A program made the position numbers and the translations under genes. Under the pieces are notes generated by a model. The model saw only the letters and a list, made by a program, of their open reading frames with translations, did no database searches and was not told where the DNA came from. Positions 12,635 to 20,685 of a stretch of 20,973 nucleotides of DNA are shown here, one piece after another (positions within the stretch are counted from its first letter, which is position 1; each line of letters starts with the position of its first letter). The DNA comes from an uncultured Blautia sp. (GTDB lineage Bacteria; Bacillota; Clostridia; Lachnospirales; Lachnospiraceae), in assembly GCA_934426285.1 (NCBI GenBank), contig CAKRYE010000033.1, forward strand, positions 1 through 20,973, read 5' to 3'.

Positions 12635-14116
12635 CTAATCATAGTAATATGCATCAAAAAGCTGACCTGCAATAGGAACTGCCGACTCACTGCCGGTTCC
12701 TCCGTTTTCAACAATAATGGCAACCACCAGATCCGGATCATCCACATTGGAATAACCCACAAACCAGGAATGGCTGGATCCGTTTTCATCAAATTCCGCT
12801 GAGCCAGTCTTACCTGCTGCTGTATAACCCCTTCCATTCAGGGCAGAGGCAGTTCCTTCCTCTACTACCTTCTTCATCAGTTTTCCCATAAGATTGGCTT
12901 CATTTACGCTCATAAGTCTTTTATATTTTTCCGGTTCTGTAGTCTTTATTGTTTCACCGTCACTGTTTTTCACAGAATCAATGAGATAAGGTTTCATCAG
13001 TTCCCCTCCATTGGCAATGGCACTTGTAATCAATGCCATATGCATAGGTGAAACCAGAGTATTTCCCTGTCCGATCGCTGTCTGCATCACCTCAGCAACA
13101 GAGGACTTCCCATTCAGGCTAAAGGTACTCTTTCTGTAGGAAGTAAGAGGTAGGTCTTTGTTAAACAAAAGATCCTCTGCAGTTGACCGAAGAGAACTTC
13201 CCCCCAGCATAGTTCCTATTTCTGCAAAAGCACTGTTGCAGGAATGGGCAAAGGCACTGTAAAAATCTTCCTGGCCATGCACTTCCCCGCCATAACACCT
13301 GATCGTATGTCCTTCCTTGGTAATGCCTCCCTCACAGAGATAGGAAAAATCTTCCAGTGTACCCCTGGTCCGGAAATAGTTCAGGGCAGTGACGATCTTA
13401 AAGACAGAACCTGGAGGATAAGCTCCGTTTGTGGCACGATTCAAAAGGCTGCTGTCATTCTGATCGTTCACAAGAGCTTCCCAGTTCTGGGCGATGGTGT
13501 TAGGATCAAAATCCGGCTTGCTCACCTCTACCAGTATCTTACCTGTGGAAGGCTCTATGGCAACCACTGCCCCTCTTCTGTCCCCCAGCGCCTGATAAGC
13601 TGTTGTCTGCAGATCTGCATTCAAAGTAGAGACTACCGTATCTCCCATATTTTTCTGACTTTTAAACTCATTTTTCATCTGATTCAGGAAAAACTCATGA
13701 GAAGTCAGAAGCAGAAAATTCGCCTCGGATTCCAATCCGCTTTTTCCATTGGAATCATAACCTACCACATGAGAAAAAATATTTGCATAGGGATAAGTAC
13801 GCTCCTCTGTGCCATCCTCATATACATTGGTCTGAGCCAGCACCTCTCCGTCTGATGATTCAATCTTGCCTCTGACAACACGGTCTGAAAAAGTATCCTG
13901 TCTGGTGTTATAGGGGCTATTGATAAAATCCTCGCTTTTCACCTTGTCAAAATAAACCAGATAACCGATCAGACTGACAAAAATCAGCACAAAAAAGCAG
14001 GATACAAAAGTATATTCCCTGTTACGGGATCTTCTTTTTTTAGAAATTTCCTGAGCCTTGCGCTTCTGCTGTTTTTCCAGCTCTCTGCGCCGCTTCCTTT
14101 CTTCGTTGTCTCTCAA
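12635..14116 (-). CDS. Class B penicillin-binding protein (peptidoglycan transpeptidase)
   Basis: 493 aa. A very basic cytoplasmic N-terminus (1-34) and one membrane anchor (35-56) precede the class B motif RGKIESSDG (83-91), a short pedestal region and the transpeptidase domain with S237-V-F-K240, S292-C-N294 and K436-T-G. These are the full set of catalytic motifs for forming D,D-crosslinks. The size and short N-domain resemble the PbpA type that pairs with a RodA-like protein. The start is TTG at 14116, inside the SEDS gene, giving a 77-bp overlap; no other start codon lies between it and the membrane anchor, and GAGGACG is upstream. It is last in the U32-SEDS-PBP set and should work with the SEDS glycosyltransferase at the membrane. 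Confidence 0.93.
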   Translation of the reverse strand: MRDNEERKRRRELEKQQKRKAQEISKKRRSRNREYTFVSCFFVLIFVSLIGYLVYFDKVKSEDFINSPYNTRQDTFSDRVVRGKIESSDGEVLAQTNVYEDGTEERTYPYANIFSHVVGYDSNGKSGLESEANFLLLTSHEFFLNQMKNEFKSQKNMGDTVVSTLNADLQTTAYQALGDRRGAVVAIEPSTGKILVEVSKPDFDPNTIAQNWEALVNDQNDSSLLNRATNGAYPPGSVFKIVTALNYFRTRGTLEDFSYLCEGGITKEGHTIRCYGGEVHGQEDFYSAFAHSCNSAFAEIGTMLGGSSLRSTAEDLLFNKDLPLTSYRKSTFSLNGKSSVAEVMQTAIGQGNTLVSPMHMALITSAIANGGELMKPYLIDSVKNSDGETIKTTEPEKYKRLMSVNEANLMGKLMKKVVEEGTASALNGRGYTAAGKTGSAEFDENGSSHSWFVGYSNVDDPDLVVAIIVENGGTGSESAVPIAGQLFDAYYYD

Positions 14117-15413
14117 TCTCTTCGTCCTCGTCTTCTCTCAAAATATAAAGTCCCTGAATAATTGCCAGCATTAATACTGTACTTGCCACAGAACTTCCTC
14201 CATAGCTTACCAGTGGAAGGGTCACACCTGTCATAGGAATAAACTTGGTGGCACCGCCAATGGTCAGAAACACCTGAAATGCATACTCAGTGCCAAGTCC
14301 CAGGGCGATCAGCTTATAAAAAGGCTTCTTGATCTTCAATGCAATATTCACGATCATCAGGAAGAAACTCATACACACCAGGATCAGACAGATTCCAAAG
14401 ATTCCTCCCAGTTCCTCGCAGATCGCACTGAAAATAAAGTCATTCTTAACTACAGGGATCTTCTCCGGGGATCCCTGGCACAGTCCCATTCCGAACCAGC
14501 CTCCTGTACCAATGGCAAACAATGACTGCACGATCTGATATCCCTCATTCTGGTAAACTGCCATGGGATCCTTCCATGCACTTACTCTCTGGCGTACATG
14601 GCCAAACAGATGGTAGGCAATTACAGATCCTGCCGCACCGCCTCCAAGCCCCAGGGCCAGATAACCCACATTTTTGGTAGCCACATAAACCATTACCAGA
14701 TATGCTGCAAAAAAGATCACTGCACTTCCCAGGTCACGGGAAAGGACCAGAATCCCTACATGAAGTCCTGCCACGATCGTAGCCTGGACTACCGTTCTGA
14801 AATCTGCCCCTCTGCGAAGCAAAGCAGCCATAAAAAATACAAAGGTGATCTTGATGGCCTCTGAGGGCTGGATTCCCATCAGAGACAGCTTAGCTCCATA
14901 GCTGGTACGGGCAAGGACCAGAACTGCTCCCAGCAGAAGGATTCCCACACCTGCATACAGCCAGGTAAGATCTTTTAGAAATTTCATTTTGCGGATCAGC
15001 ACAGGAACCGCAAGGGCAACTAAATTCACTGCTGCAACGATAATCAGCTGACGGGTGGCCGTAGACACATCCAGTCTGCACAATATGATAAATCCCACAC
15101 TCAGCAGCATACACATATTGTTCAGCAGCAAAATGGATGCCTTTTTGTACAACAGTCTGTACAGAATCTGGATTCCGGCAAAAAACGCCATCATCTCTGC
15201 ATAAAAGGTTACAACCTGAAATTTTCCGGTTTTCAGATAAATAACCAGAAATGCCGTAAAATCCATAAAGAAGATGAGCATCAGCTGCTGACGCAATGAC
15301 TCATTTCTCTCTTCCTCACTTTGCTGTTTCACCATATAGAAACAGTGAAAGGTATAGACCACCATCAAAGTAAGGATCACGTATTTGGATAACTCCACAA
15401 TCACATTAACCAT
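14040..15413 (-). CDS. SEDS peptidoglycan glycosyltransferase (FtsW/RodA/SpoVE family)
   Basis: 457 aa, multi-pass. About 12 hydrophobic segments are apparent, more than the usual 10, because about 100 extra residues carry added N-terminal segments before the SEDS core. Core motifs are IQPSEAIKI (181-189), LSRDLGSAVIFF, the external loop RVSAWKDP with D282 as the probable counterpart of the catalytic Asp, DFIFSAICEELG (325-336) and PLVSYGGSS near the C-terminus. It polymerises lipid II at the membrane. The long N-terminus resembles actinobacterial/clostridial RodA partners of PbpA. It starts 3 bp after the U32 stop (AGAGGAG upstream), and its acidic-to-basic cytoplasmic tail overlaps the PBP start. 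Whether it serves division or elongation is not decidable here. Confidence 0.94.
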   Translation of the reverse strand: MVNVIVELSKYVILTLMVVYTFHCFYMVKQQSEEERNESLRQQLMLIFFMDFTAFLVIYLKTGKFQVVTFYAEMMAFFAGIQILYRLLYKKASILLLNNMCMLLSVGFIILCRLDVSTATRQLIIVAAVNLVALAVPVLIRKMKFLKDLTWLYAGVGILLLGAVLVLARTSYGAKLSLMGIQPSEAIKITFVFFMAALLRRGADFRTVVQATIVAGLHVGILVLSRDLGSAVIFFAAYLVMVYVATKNVGYLALGLGGGAAGSVIAYHLFGHVRQRVSAWKDPMAVYQNEGYQIVQSLFAIGTGGWFGMGLCQGSPEKIPVVKNDFIFSAICEELGGIFGICLILVCMSFFLMIVNIALKIKKPFYKLIALGLGTEYAFQVFLTIGGATKFIPMTGVTLPLVSYGGSSVASTVLMLAIIQGLYILREDEDEEIERQRRKEAAQRAGKTAEAQGSGNF

Positions 15414-15416
15414 GCA

Positions 15417-17597
15417 TTACTCGGCTCCTCTTTTAAAATGTCCCTTTGTATAGTCTCTCTGAGGGGGATCTGCCTCATTCTGATAAACATTCACAAATTC
15501 ATCCAGAATCCGTACTGCCTCATTCTGATCTTCAATCGTAAAAGAAAGGCGCAGTGCTGCAGGTCCCAGCTTCCTTACCTGCTCTCTTTCTCTCAGAAGT
15601 CCATAGGGAATACTATTGTAAATGATATTATAGCAAGGTGTCTTATCCCCTGTATTTTCCATTTTCCAGGGATTGCAGAAACAGGCTGCAGTGAATTTTT
15701 TATCATATCTGTCCTTTAACTCTACCCTTCCCTCATTATGGTCACATCCGTAAACATTTTTGCGGACACACTGGGCAGACATCATCAAAGGCAGATATCC
15801 ATATACCAGCATCTCACTGTGGCTGTTATTTCTGTGCCGAAGTTCCCCTTCATTTAGCTCCAGGGGAATGGTATCCTTAAGAACCTTCTGTTCCTCCCAG
15901 AAAGCAACTGCCTCATTGTTCCAGGTATACATGCTGTGATCCAGAACACATTTTTCAGCCAGCCCTGCCTTCTGCAATATGGCAAAGGCCTCCAGGTTCC
16001 GCACCAGAAATCCTGTCATTCCCTGATCCAGCCATTCTCTGGCCTGCTGCAGATATTCCTCCGGAAGTTCTCCCCGTATAATATGTGGCAAAGCCAGATA
16101 CATTTCCAGTCCCCTGTCTGTGCCAGCCTTCAGACATTGCTTCATAGCAGAGAAAGGAAGATACATTCCTCTGATCCCCTCTCTTTTATATAACGCAAGA
16201 GCTGTCTCAATGTCTTCACAGGAAACATAAATCGGAAGCTTTTTCCGTACAGATTTCTTTGTTGACGAAGGAGCAAGGGAAGCCAAAGCCGGTTCCTGTC
16301 TTCTGAATTTCTGCAGAATTTCCTCCTCTATTGCAGCCAGGGCCTGTCTGCGCAGCTCGTTCAAAAGCTTCATTGGCACAAAAATGCTGTCATCCATCTG
16401 GATTTCCAGGCTTTCCCACTCATAGGGAGTATTTCCCAGTTTCTCCATCTGTATCCGCACACGTTCTCTGGTAAGTGGCTGATTCTGTGCATACTGCACC
16501 TCTCCCAGGGCAGTTGTTCCATGGACCTCCCCGCAGGATACATCCAGAATGGCAGCGCTTCCGGGATAAAGGATCAGACTGCCTCTGATTTTTTCTTTTT
16601 TCTGCACAGGAGAGCAGGTTACATTTCCGGTTTTCTTCTCATTGGTAAAAGCCATCATCCCAGGACCATTCTGCATCTGATAATATCCTGTGCAGGAACC
16701 TCCGCGGTTAAACAGATCCAGAAGGTACTGCCTGTCCTTCTCTTCCACCTGATAACTGTCCGGTCCCTTTTCAAAAAGCAGATCCAGGTATTTCCGGTAT
16801 ACCTTTGTCACTCCGGCCGTATATCCGGGCTGCTTCATTCTTCCCTCGATCTTCAGAGAAGTTACGCCTGCCTCCAGGATCTCCGGCAGAATCTCAATAG
16901 TGGAAATATCTTTAAGACTGAGAGGACAAAGCTCCCCTTTGTTTTTTGTTTTCCGGCGGATATCCTTCTTATCCGGCAATAACACCTCATAAGGCAGTCT
17001 GCATGGCTGGGCACATTTACCTCTGTTTCCGCTTCTGCCGCCAAGCACGCTGCTCATAAGACACTGTCCGGAATAGCTGTAACACAATGCCCCGTGAATA
17101 AAAGCTTCTATTTCAATAGGGCTTGTCCTGTGCATCCTGCGGATTTCCTCCAGAGACAGCTCTCTGGCAGTTACTACCCTGGATGCGCCCTGTTCTTCCA
17201 GAAATTTCATTCCTTCCGGGCCAGTTACTGTCATCTGAGTGCTGGCATGAAGAGGAAGCCCCGGAAACATTTTGCGGACAGCTGCAAAAACTCCCATATC
17301 CTGTACGATCACTGCGTCCAGCCCCTCCCTGTAATAGGGCAGAAGGTAATCATACAGCTGATCTGTAAGCTCTCTGTTTTTTAAAAGCGTATTCACTGTA
17401 AGATATAGTTTTTTGCCATGGATATGTGCTGTATCAATAGCTCTGAGCAGTTCTTCCTCACTAAAATTCTTTGCATAGGCTCTGGCTCCAAAAGCTGCGC
17501 CACCTACATATACCGCATCTGCCCCTGCCCCCAGTGCCGCTTCAAAGCCTTCATAAGAGCCGGCAGGTGCCAGAAGTTCTATTTCTTCCCTTTTCAA
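15417..17597 (-). CDS. U32 family protein with DUF3656 (peptidase-like, probable Fe-S RNA hydroxylase relative)
   Basis: 726 aa. The N-terminal U32 barrel (about 6-290) begins ELLAPAGSYEGFEAALGAGA and contains FIHGALCYSYSGQC and GNRGKCAQPC. Cysteines C172, C179 and C195, with C199 or C224, have spacing like the 4Fe-4S ligands of the U32 proteins UbiU/UbiV. The middle part is the DUF3656 region, followed by a second barrel-like half. Relatives RlhA and TrhP act in hydroxylation of 23S rRNA and tRNA with prephenate-dependent chemistry; many entries are still labelled collagenase-like peptidase. The start codon is TTG at 17597 with GAGAGG 8 nt upstream. It follows zapA by about 90 bp and precedes the SEDS gene by 3 bp. 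Confidence 0.92.
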   Translation of the reverse strand: MKREEIELLAPAGSYEGFEAALGAGADAVYVGGAAFGARAYAKNFSEEELLRAIDTAHIHGKKLYLTVNTLLKNRELTDQLYDYLLPYYREGLDAVIVQDMGVFAAVRKMFPGLPLHASTQMTVTGPEGMKFLEEQGASRVVTARELSLEEIRRMHRTSPIEIEAFIHGALCYSYSGQCLMSSVLGGRSGNRGKCAQPCRLPYEVLLPDKKDIRRKTKNKGELCPLSLKDISTIEILPEILEAGVTSLKIEGRMKQPGYTAGVTKVYRKYLDLLFEKGPDSYQVEEKDRQYLLDLFNRGGSCTGYYQMQNGPGMMAFTNEKKTGNVTCSPVQKKEKIRGSLILYPGSAAILDVSCGEVHGTTALGEVQYAQNQPLTRERVRIQMEKLGNTPYEWESLEIQMDDSIFVPMKLLNELRRQALAAIEEEILQKFRRQEPALASLAPSSTKKSVRKKLPIYVSCEDIETALALYKREGIRGMYLPFSAMKQCLKAGTDRGLEMYLALPHIIRGELPEEYLQQAREWLDQGMTGFLVRNLEAFAILQKAGLAEKCVLDHSMYTWNNEAVAFWEEQKVLKDTIPLELNEGELRHRNNSHSEMLVYGYLPLMMSAQCVRKNVYGCDHNEGRVELKDRYDKKFTAACFCNPWKMENTGDKTPCYNIIYNSIPYGLLREREQVRKLGPAALRLSFTIEDQNEAVRILDEFVNVYQNEADPPQRDYTKGHFKRGAE

Positions 17598-17649
17598 ATT
17601 AATTCCTCTCTTTTTTATAAGCTGTCAGGATCCACAGATTTTTATGCAC

Positions 17650-17681
17650 AAAGGGGAAATCACCGAAGCAATCCCCCCTTT
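17650..17681 (-). other. Long hairpin with UUCG loop between zapA and the U32 gene
   Basis: Minus-strand RNA can form a 14-bp stem (arms 17668-17681 and 17650-17663, several G-U pairs) closed by a C-UUCG-G tetraloop, one of the most stable loops known. No U-run follows, so it is a weak terminator at best; it may attenuate, or stabilise the zapA message by blocking 3' decay. Confidence 0.6.
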
Positions 17682-17696
17682 ATTATTTCCGGTCTG

Positions 17697-18104
17697 CTAT
17701 TTCAGCAGCTCATCAATCTGTTTTTCCAGTTCTTTATTCTTGCCTTCCAGAAGACTTTTCTGTTCCTGTGCTTCCTTCTCTGCCTTCTGAGCCTCTTCGA
17801 TCTGCATACGCAGAGCAATGAGCTCATGCTTCAAATCATACATCTCCTGGTCCTTCTGCTGAAGATCCTGTTCAAAAATCTCTGCCTGCTTTTTTGCCTT
17901 AAAATAATCATCTGTGATATTCAGGCTGAGCAGCGTATGCTTTGTCTCCATAGGCTGTCTGCTGTAGCCCGGAAGAGCGCTTAATTCATCGATTTTTTTA
18001 TTAATATAGGATGCTACCTTCTGGAAATATTCTTCCGATTCGTAACCTCCCAGCGTAATAATCTTACCTCCTATGATTACCTTTGCTGTATTTTTGACTG
18101 CCAT
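17697..18104 (-). CDS. zapA: Cell division protein ZapA
   Basis: 135 aa. The N-terminal ZapA domain (about 5-95: VIIGGKIITLGGYESEEYFQ, then a helix) promotes bundling of FtsZ filaments at midcell. The C-terminal half (about 80-135) is a Lys/Glu/Gln-rich coiled coil used for dimerisation. It is longer than the B. subtilis protein because the coiled coil is extended, which is usual in clostridia. AGGAGG lies before the ATG. It has its own promoter at 18237-18265 and a leader of about 125 nt. Its position ahead of the U32, SEDS and PBP genes fits a division/wall cluster. Confidence 0.92.
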   Translation of the reverse strand: MAVKNTAKVIIGGKIITLGGYESEEYFQKVASYINKKIDELSALPGYSRQPMETKHTLLSLNITDDYFKAKKQAEIFEQDLQQKDQEMYDLKHELIALRMQIEEAQKAEKEAQEQKSLLEGKNKELEKQIDELLK

Positions 18105-18119
18105 CCTATAGCCTCCTGT

Positions 18120-18232
18120 ATCTTAATCACTGCTGTTTCACTGACGCAGCAGCACTATCTTTCGTCATATCAAGCGGATATTCGCGATCCACTTCGCTAC
18201 TTGCTCATAACCGACATACAAGCCGATATCAA
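18120..18232 (-). other. Structured leader of zapA, possible conserved element
   Basis: Minus-strand RNA from the predicted start (about 18230) to the ribosome site. Two hairpins are visible: an 8-bp stem at 18172-18194 with a 7-nt loop and one G-U pair, and CTGCTG / CAGCAG at 18130-18152. The GC content is higher than in the flanking AT-rich promoter. A frame without start codon also runs open to a TGA at 18127-18129, reading REYPLDMTKDSAAASVKQQ at its end; there is no ribosome site for it. Confidence 0.4.
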
Positions 18233-18236
18233 TTTT

Positions 18237-18265
18237 ATTATACTCGAAAGCAGCTCAAATGTATA
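18237..18265 (-). promoter_or_regulatory. Promoter of zapA
   Basis: Minus strand: perfect -10 TATAAT (18237-18242), 17-bp spacer, -35 TATACA (18260-18265). Confidence 0.7.
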
Positions 18266-18304
18266 GAAATTTTTAAAAAAGTTTTAAGAAGTCCCAGGAA
18301 TTCC

Positions 18305-19309
18305 TTATTCCTTGTCCGGAACAGCATATCCCAGATGCTCATAAGCCAGCCCGGAGGCCATTCTTCCCCTGGGAGTACGATTGAGGAATCCGTTTTGCAG
18401 CAGATAAGGTTCATACACGTCCTCCAAAGTTCCGGAATCCTCTCCAATGGCTGCTGCCAGTGTTTCCAGGCCCACCGGTCCTCCCTGAAAATTTACAATA
18501 AGAGTCTGCAGGATCCTGCGGTCTATCTTGTCCAGCCCATACTGATCCACTTCCAGCAGATCTAGGGCAAAGCATGCCACATCATAGGTGATCCTGCCAT
18601 CATATTTCACCTGTGCAAAATCCCTGACCCTTTTTAACAGACGATTGGCAAGTCTGGGAGTTCCCCTGGAGCGCTTGGCGATCTCTGCAGCTCCCCTGGC
18701 ATCAATTTCTACTCCCAGCACCTGGGCAGAACGGATAATGATCGTCTGCAGTTCCTTCTGATTATAGAATTCCAGATGATGCATCACTCCAAAACGGTCT
18801 CTGAGAGGGGCTGACAAAAGTCCGGCCCTGGTAGTTGCACCTACAAGGGTAAACTTCGGCAGATCCAGGCGGATAGACCTGGCTGAAGCACCTTTTCCGA
18901 TCATAATATCAATGGCAAAATCCTCCATAGCCGGGTACAGTACCTCCTCCACCTGACGGTTCAGGCGGTGGATTTCATCCACAAAGAGAATATCTCCCTC
19001 CTGCAGATTATTCAGGATCGCAGCCATCTCTCCCGGCTTCTCAATAGCAGGACCGGAGGTTACCTTCATATGGACGCCCATTTCATTGGCAATAATTCCG
19101 GATAATGTAGTCTTTCCCAGTCCCGGAGGGCCATAAAAAAGCACATGATCCAGTGCATCATGTCTCTGTTTTGCTGCCTCAATATAAATTTTCAATGTAT
19201 TTTTGGTCTTCTCCTGACCAATATATTCATCCAGCGTCTGAGGCCTCAGATTTCCCTCAAGGGCAAAATCCTCCTCTATAACGTCTGTTGTAATTACTCG
19301 CTTCTCCAT
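18305..19309 (-). CDS. ruvB: Holliday junction branch migration ATPase RuvB
   Basis: 334 aa, standard length. AAA+ motor with Walker A GPPGLGKT (60-67), Walker [10 protein letters not shown] (109-117), sensor region [18 protein letters not shown] (157-174), and the C-terminal winged-helix DNA-binding motif RTPRGRMAS. It drives branch migration together with RuvA. The start has AGAGG 8 nt upstream. It follows ruvA by 22 bp in the udk-ruvA-ruvB operon. No ruvC is present, as expected for Firmicutes, which use RecU instead. No clear terminator follows; only an A/T-rich inverted repeat lies before the zapA promoter. Confidence 0.98.
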   Translation of the reverse strand: MEKRVITTDVIEEDFALEGNLRPQTLDEYIGQEKTKNTLKIYIEAAKQRHDALDHVLFYGPPGLGKTTLSGIIANEMGVHMKVTSGPAIEKPGEMAAILNNLQEGDILFVDEIHRLNRQVEEVLYPAMEDFAIDIMIGKGASARSIRLDLPKFTLVGATTRAGLLSAPLRDRFGVMHHLEFYNQKELQTIIIRSAQVLGVEIDARGAAEIAKRSRGTPRLANRLLKRVRDFAQVKYDGRITYDVACFALDLLEVDQYGLDKIDRRILQTLIVNFQGGPVGLETLAAAIGEDSGTLEDVYEPYLLQNGFLNRTPRGRMASGLAYEHLGYAVPDKE

Positions 19310-19331
19310 TCACGAAACCTCTGTTTTATTT

Positions 19332-19940
19332 TTAAAGCATATTTTTCAAAGCAGCCTTCAGCAATCCCTCCACATCATCCGGAGACACCTCTGTCACCTT
19401 ACGCACTGCACGGAGTGCATCTGTACTGCTGTAGCCCAGAGCAACCAGGGCCGCTACAGCCTCCTGCCTTCCATCTGAAGCATCACCGGAAGCCGCTGCC
19501 TTCTCCTGCTCATGGGCAAGCTTTAACTCAAACGCATCTTCAAGCTTTAATTTATCCTTTAATTCAAGAATCAGCTTCTGAGCCGTTTTCTTGCCGATCC
19601 CGGGAGCCTTTGACAGGGTTTTCACATCATCCGAAAGGACTGCAAATCGAAGTTCATCTGCAGTAATCCCGGATAAAACTCCCATAGCTGCCTTTGGTCC
19701 AACCCCATTTACTCCCAGCAGGAGCTTAAACATCTGCAGGTCATCCTTTTTGAGGAATCCATACAGCTGCATGGCATCCTCTCTTACCTGAAAATAGGTA
19801 TGGATCTTTACTTCCTCTCCCATGTGAAGCTGGGAAAGGCCTTCACCAGTCATATAAATTTCGTATCCAATGCCACCAGTCTCAACGATCACTGAATTTT
19901 CCGTCATATCTGCGGCAATTCCACGGACAAATGAAATCAT
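19332..19940 (-). CDS. ruvA: Holliday junction protein RuvA
   Basis: 202 aa, standard. The N-terminal OB domain begins MISFVRGIAADMTENSVIVE; the central tandem helix-hairpin-helix region includes LLGVNGVGPKAAM and KAPGIGKKTAQKLILELKDK; the C-terminal domain III (about 155-202: EAVAALVALGYSSTDALRAV) contacts RuvB. It forms the tetramer that holds the four-way junction. Its ATG overlaps the udk stop codon (ATGA), so the two are translationally coupled. Confidence 0.98.
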   Translation of the reverse strand: MISFVRGIAADMTENSVIVETGGIGYEIYMTGEGLSQLHMGEEVKIHTYFQVREDAMQLYGFLKKDDLQMFKLLLGVNGVGPKAAMGVLSGITADELRFAVLSDDVKTLSKAPGIGKKTAQKLILELKDKLKLEDAFELKLAHEQEKAAASGDASDGRQEAVAALVALGYSSTDALRAVRKVTEVSPDDVEGLLKAALKNML

Positions 19941-20569
19941 GATAGTCCCTCCTGTTTCATTTCCCTGAGAATCTGGCTGATCTTGGATACAAACAGATCA
20001 AAGGCAATATCATTCTTGCCACTGTTGATCACCACATCCGCTTTTGCACGGGTAGGCTCCACATAAAGATAATGCATTGGCTTTACTGTGGTAAGATACT
20101 GATTAATAATTCCCTTCATATCTCTTCCCCGCTCTTCCACATCTCTGGAAATCCTCCTGAGAATACGCTCATCTGCATCTGCCTCCACATAGACCTTAAT
20201 GTCCAGAAGCTCTCTCACTCTGGGATCCGCCAGCAAAAGGATTCCCTCTACCAGGATCACAGGTTTGGGATCAATCCTTAATACCTGGGAAGAACGAGTA
20301 TGCCTTGCAAAATCATACACAGGGCATTCAATAGATTCTCCTGCTTTCAGCTTTTTCAGATGCTCCACCATCAGATCTGTTTCCAGGGCATCCGGATGGT
20401 CATAATTCACAGTCACCCGCTGTTCAAAAGGGATTCCATCCTGACTGCGATAATAATTGTCGTGATAAAGCACAACCACATCGTCCCCAAAATATTTCTT
20501 AATCCTGTTGGTAAAGGTAGATTTTCCTGAACCGGATCCTCCGGCAACTCCGATCACAATACTTTTCAT
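19937..20569 (-). CDS. udk: Uridine kinase
   Basis: 210 aa, standard for Udk, which phosphorylates uridine and cytidine in pyrimidine salvage. Walker A GGSGSGKS (10-17), substrate loop HDNYYRSQDG, VNYDHPDALETDLM, and PVYDFARHTR are all typical; VILVEGILLLADPRVRELLD carries the second acidic site. First gene of the udk-ruvA-ruvB operon, with an extended -10 promoter 35 nt upstream. Pairing with ruvAB appears to be simple co-transcription with no functional link I can see. Confidence 0.95.
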   Translation of the reverse strand: MKSIVIGVAGGSGSGKSTFTNRIKKYFGDDVVVLYHDNYYRSQDGIPFEQRVTVNYDHPDALETDLMVEHLKKLKAGESIECPVYDFARHTRSSQVLRIDPKPVILVEGILLLADPRVRELLDIKVYVEADADERILRRISRDVEERGRDMKGIINQYLTTVKPMHYLYVEPTRAKADVVINSGKNDIAFDLFVSKISQILREMKQEGLS

Positions 20570-20601
20570 TCTGTATCACGCCCTTCCTTTTTCTGTGCTT
20601 T

Positions 20602-20630
20602 ATCATAGCATAAAACCTCATTCCCGTAAA
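20602..20630 (-). promoter_or_regulatory. Extended -10 promoter of udk-ruvAB
   Basis: Minus strand: TG-C-TATGAT (extended -10; hexamer at 20602-20607), 17-bp spacer, weak -35 TTTACG (20625-20630). Confidence 0.65.
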
Positions 20631-20643
20631 GTCAGGATTCCGC

Positions 20644-20681
20644 AAAAAAGGAGCCCTGCCCCTTCGGGCAATGGCTCCTTT
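20644..20681 (-). terminator. Terminator of rnfB / Rnf operon
   Basis: Minus strand: AAAGGAGCC (20673-20681) pairs with GGCTCCTTT (20647-20655), with a second GC-rich inner stem, followed by a T-run. It begins a few bases after the rnfB stop and closes the operon. Confidence 0.92.
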
Positions 20682-20685
20682 ATAT

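Noticed and set aside
18238..18304. Possible ruvB terminator in the A/T inverted repeat
   Set aside because: The stem would be almost only A-T pairs (AAAACTTTT-like) with no GC core; not convincing as an intrinsic terminator.
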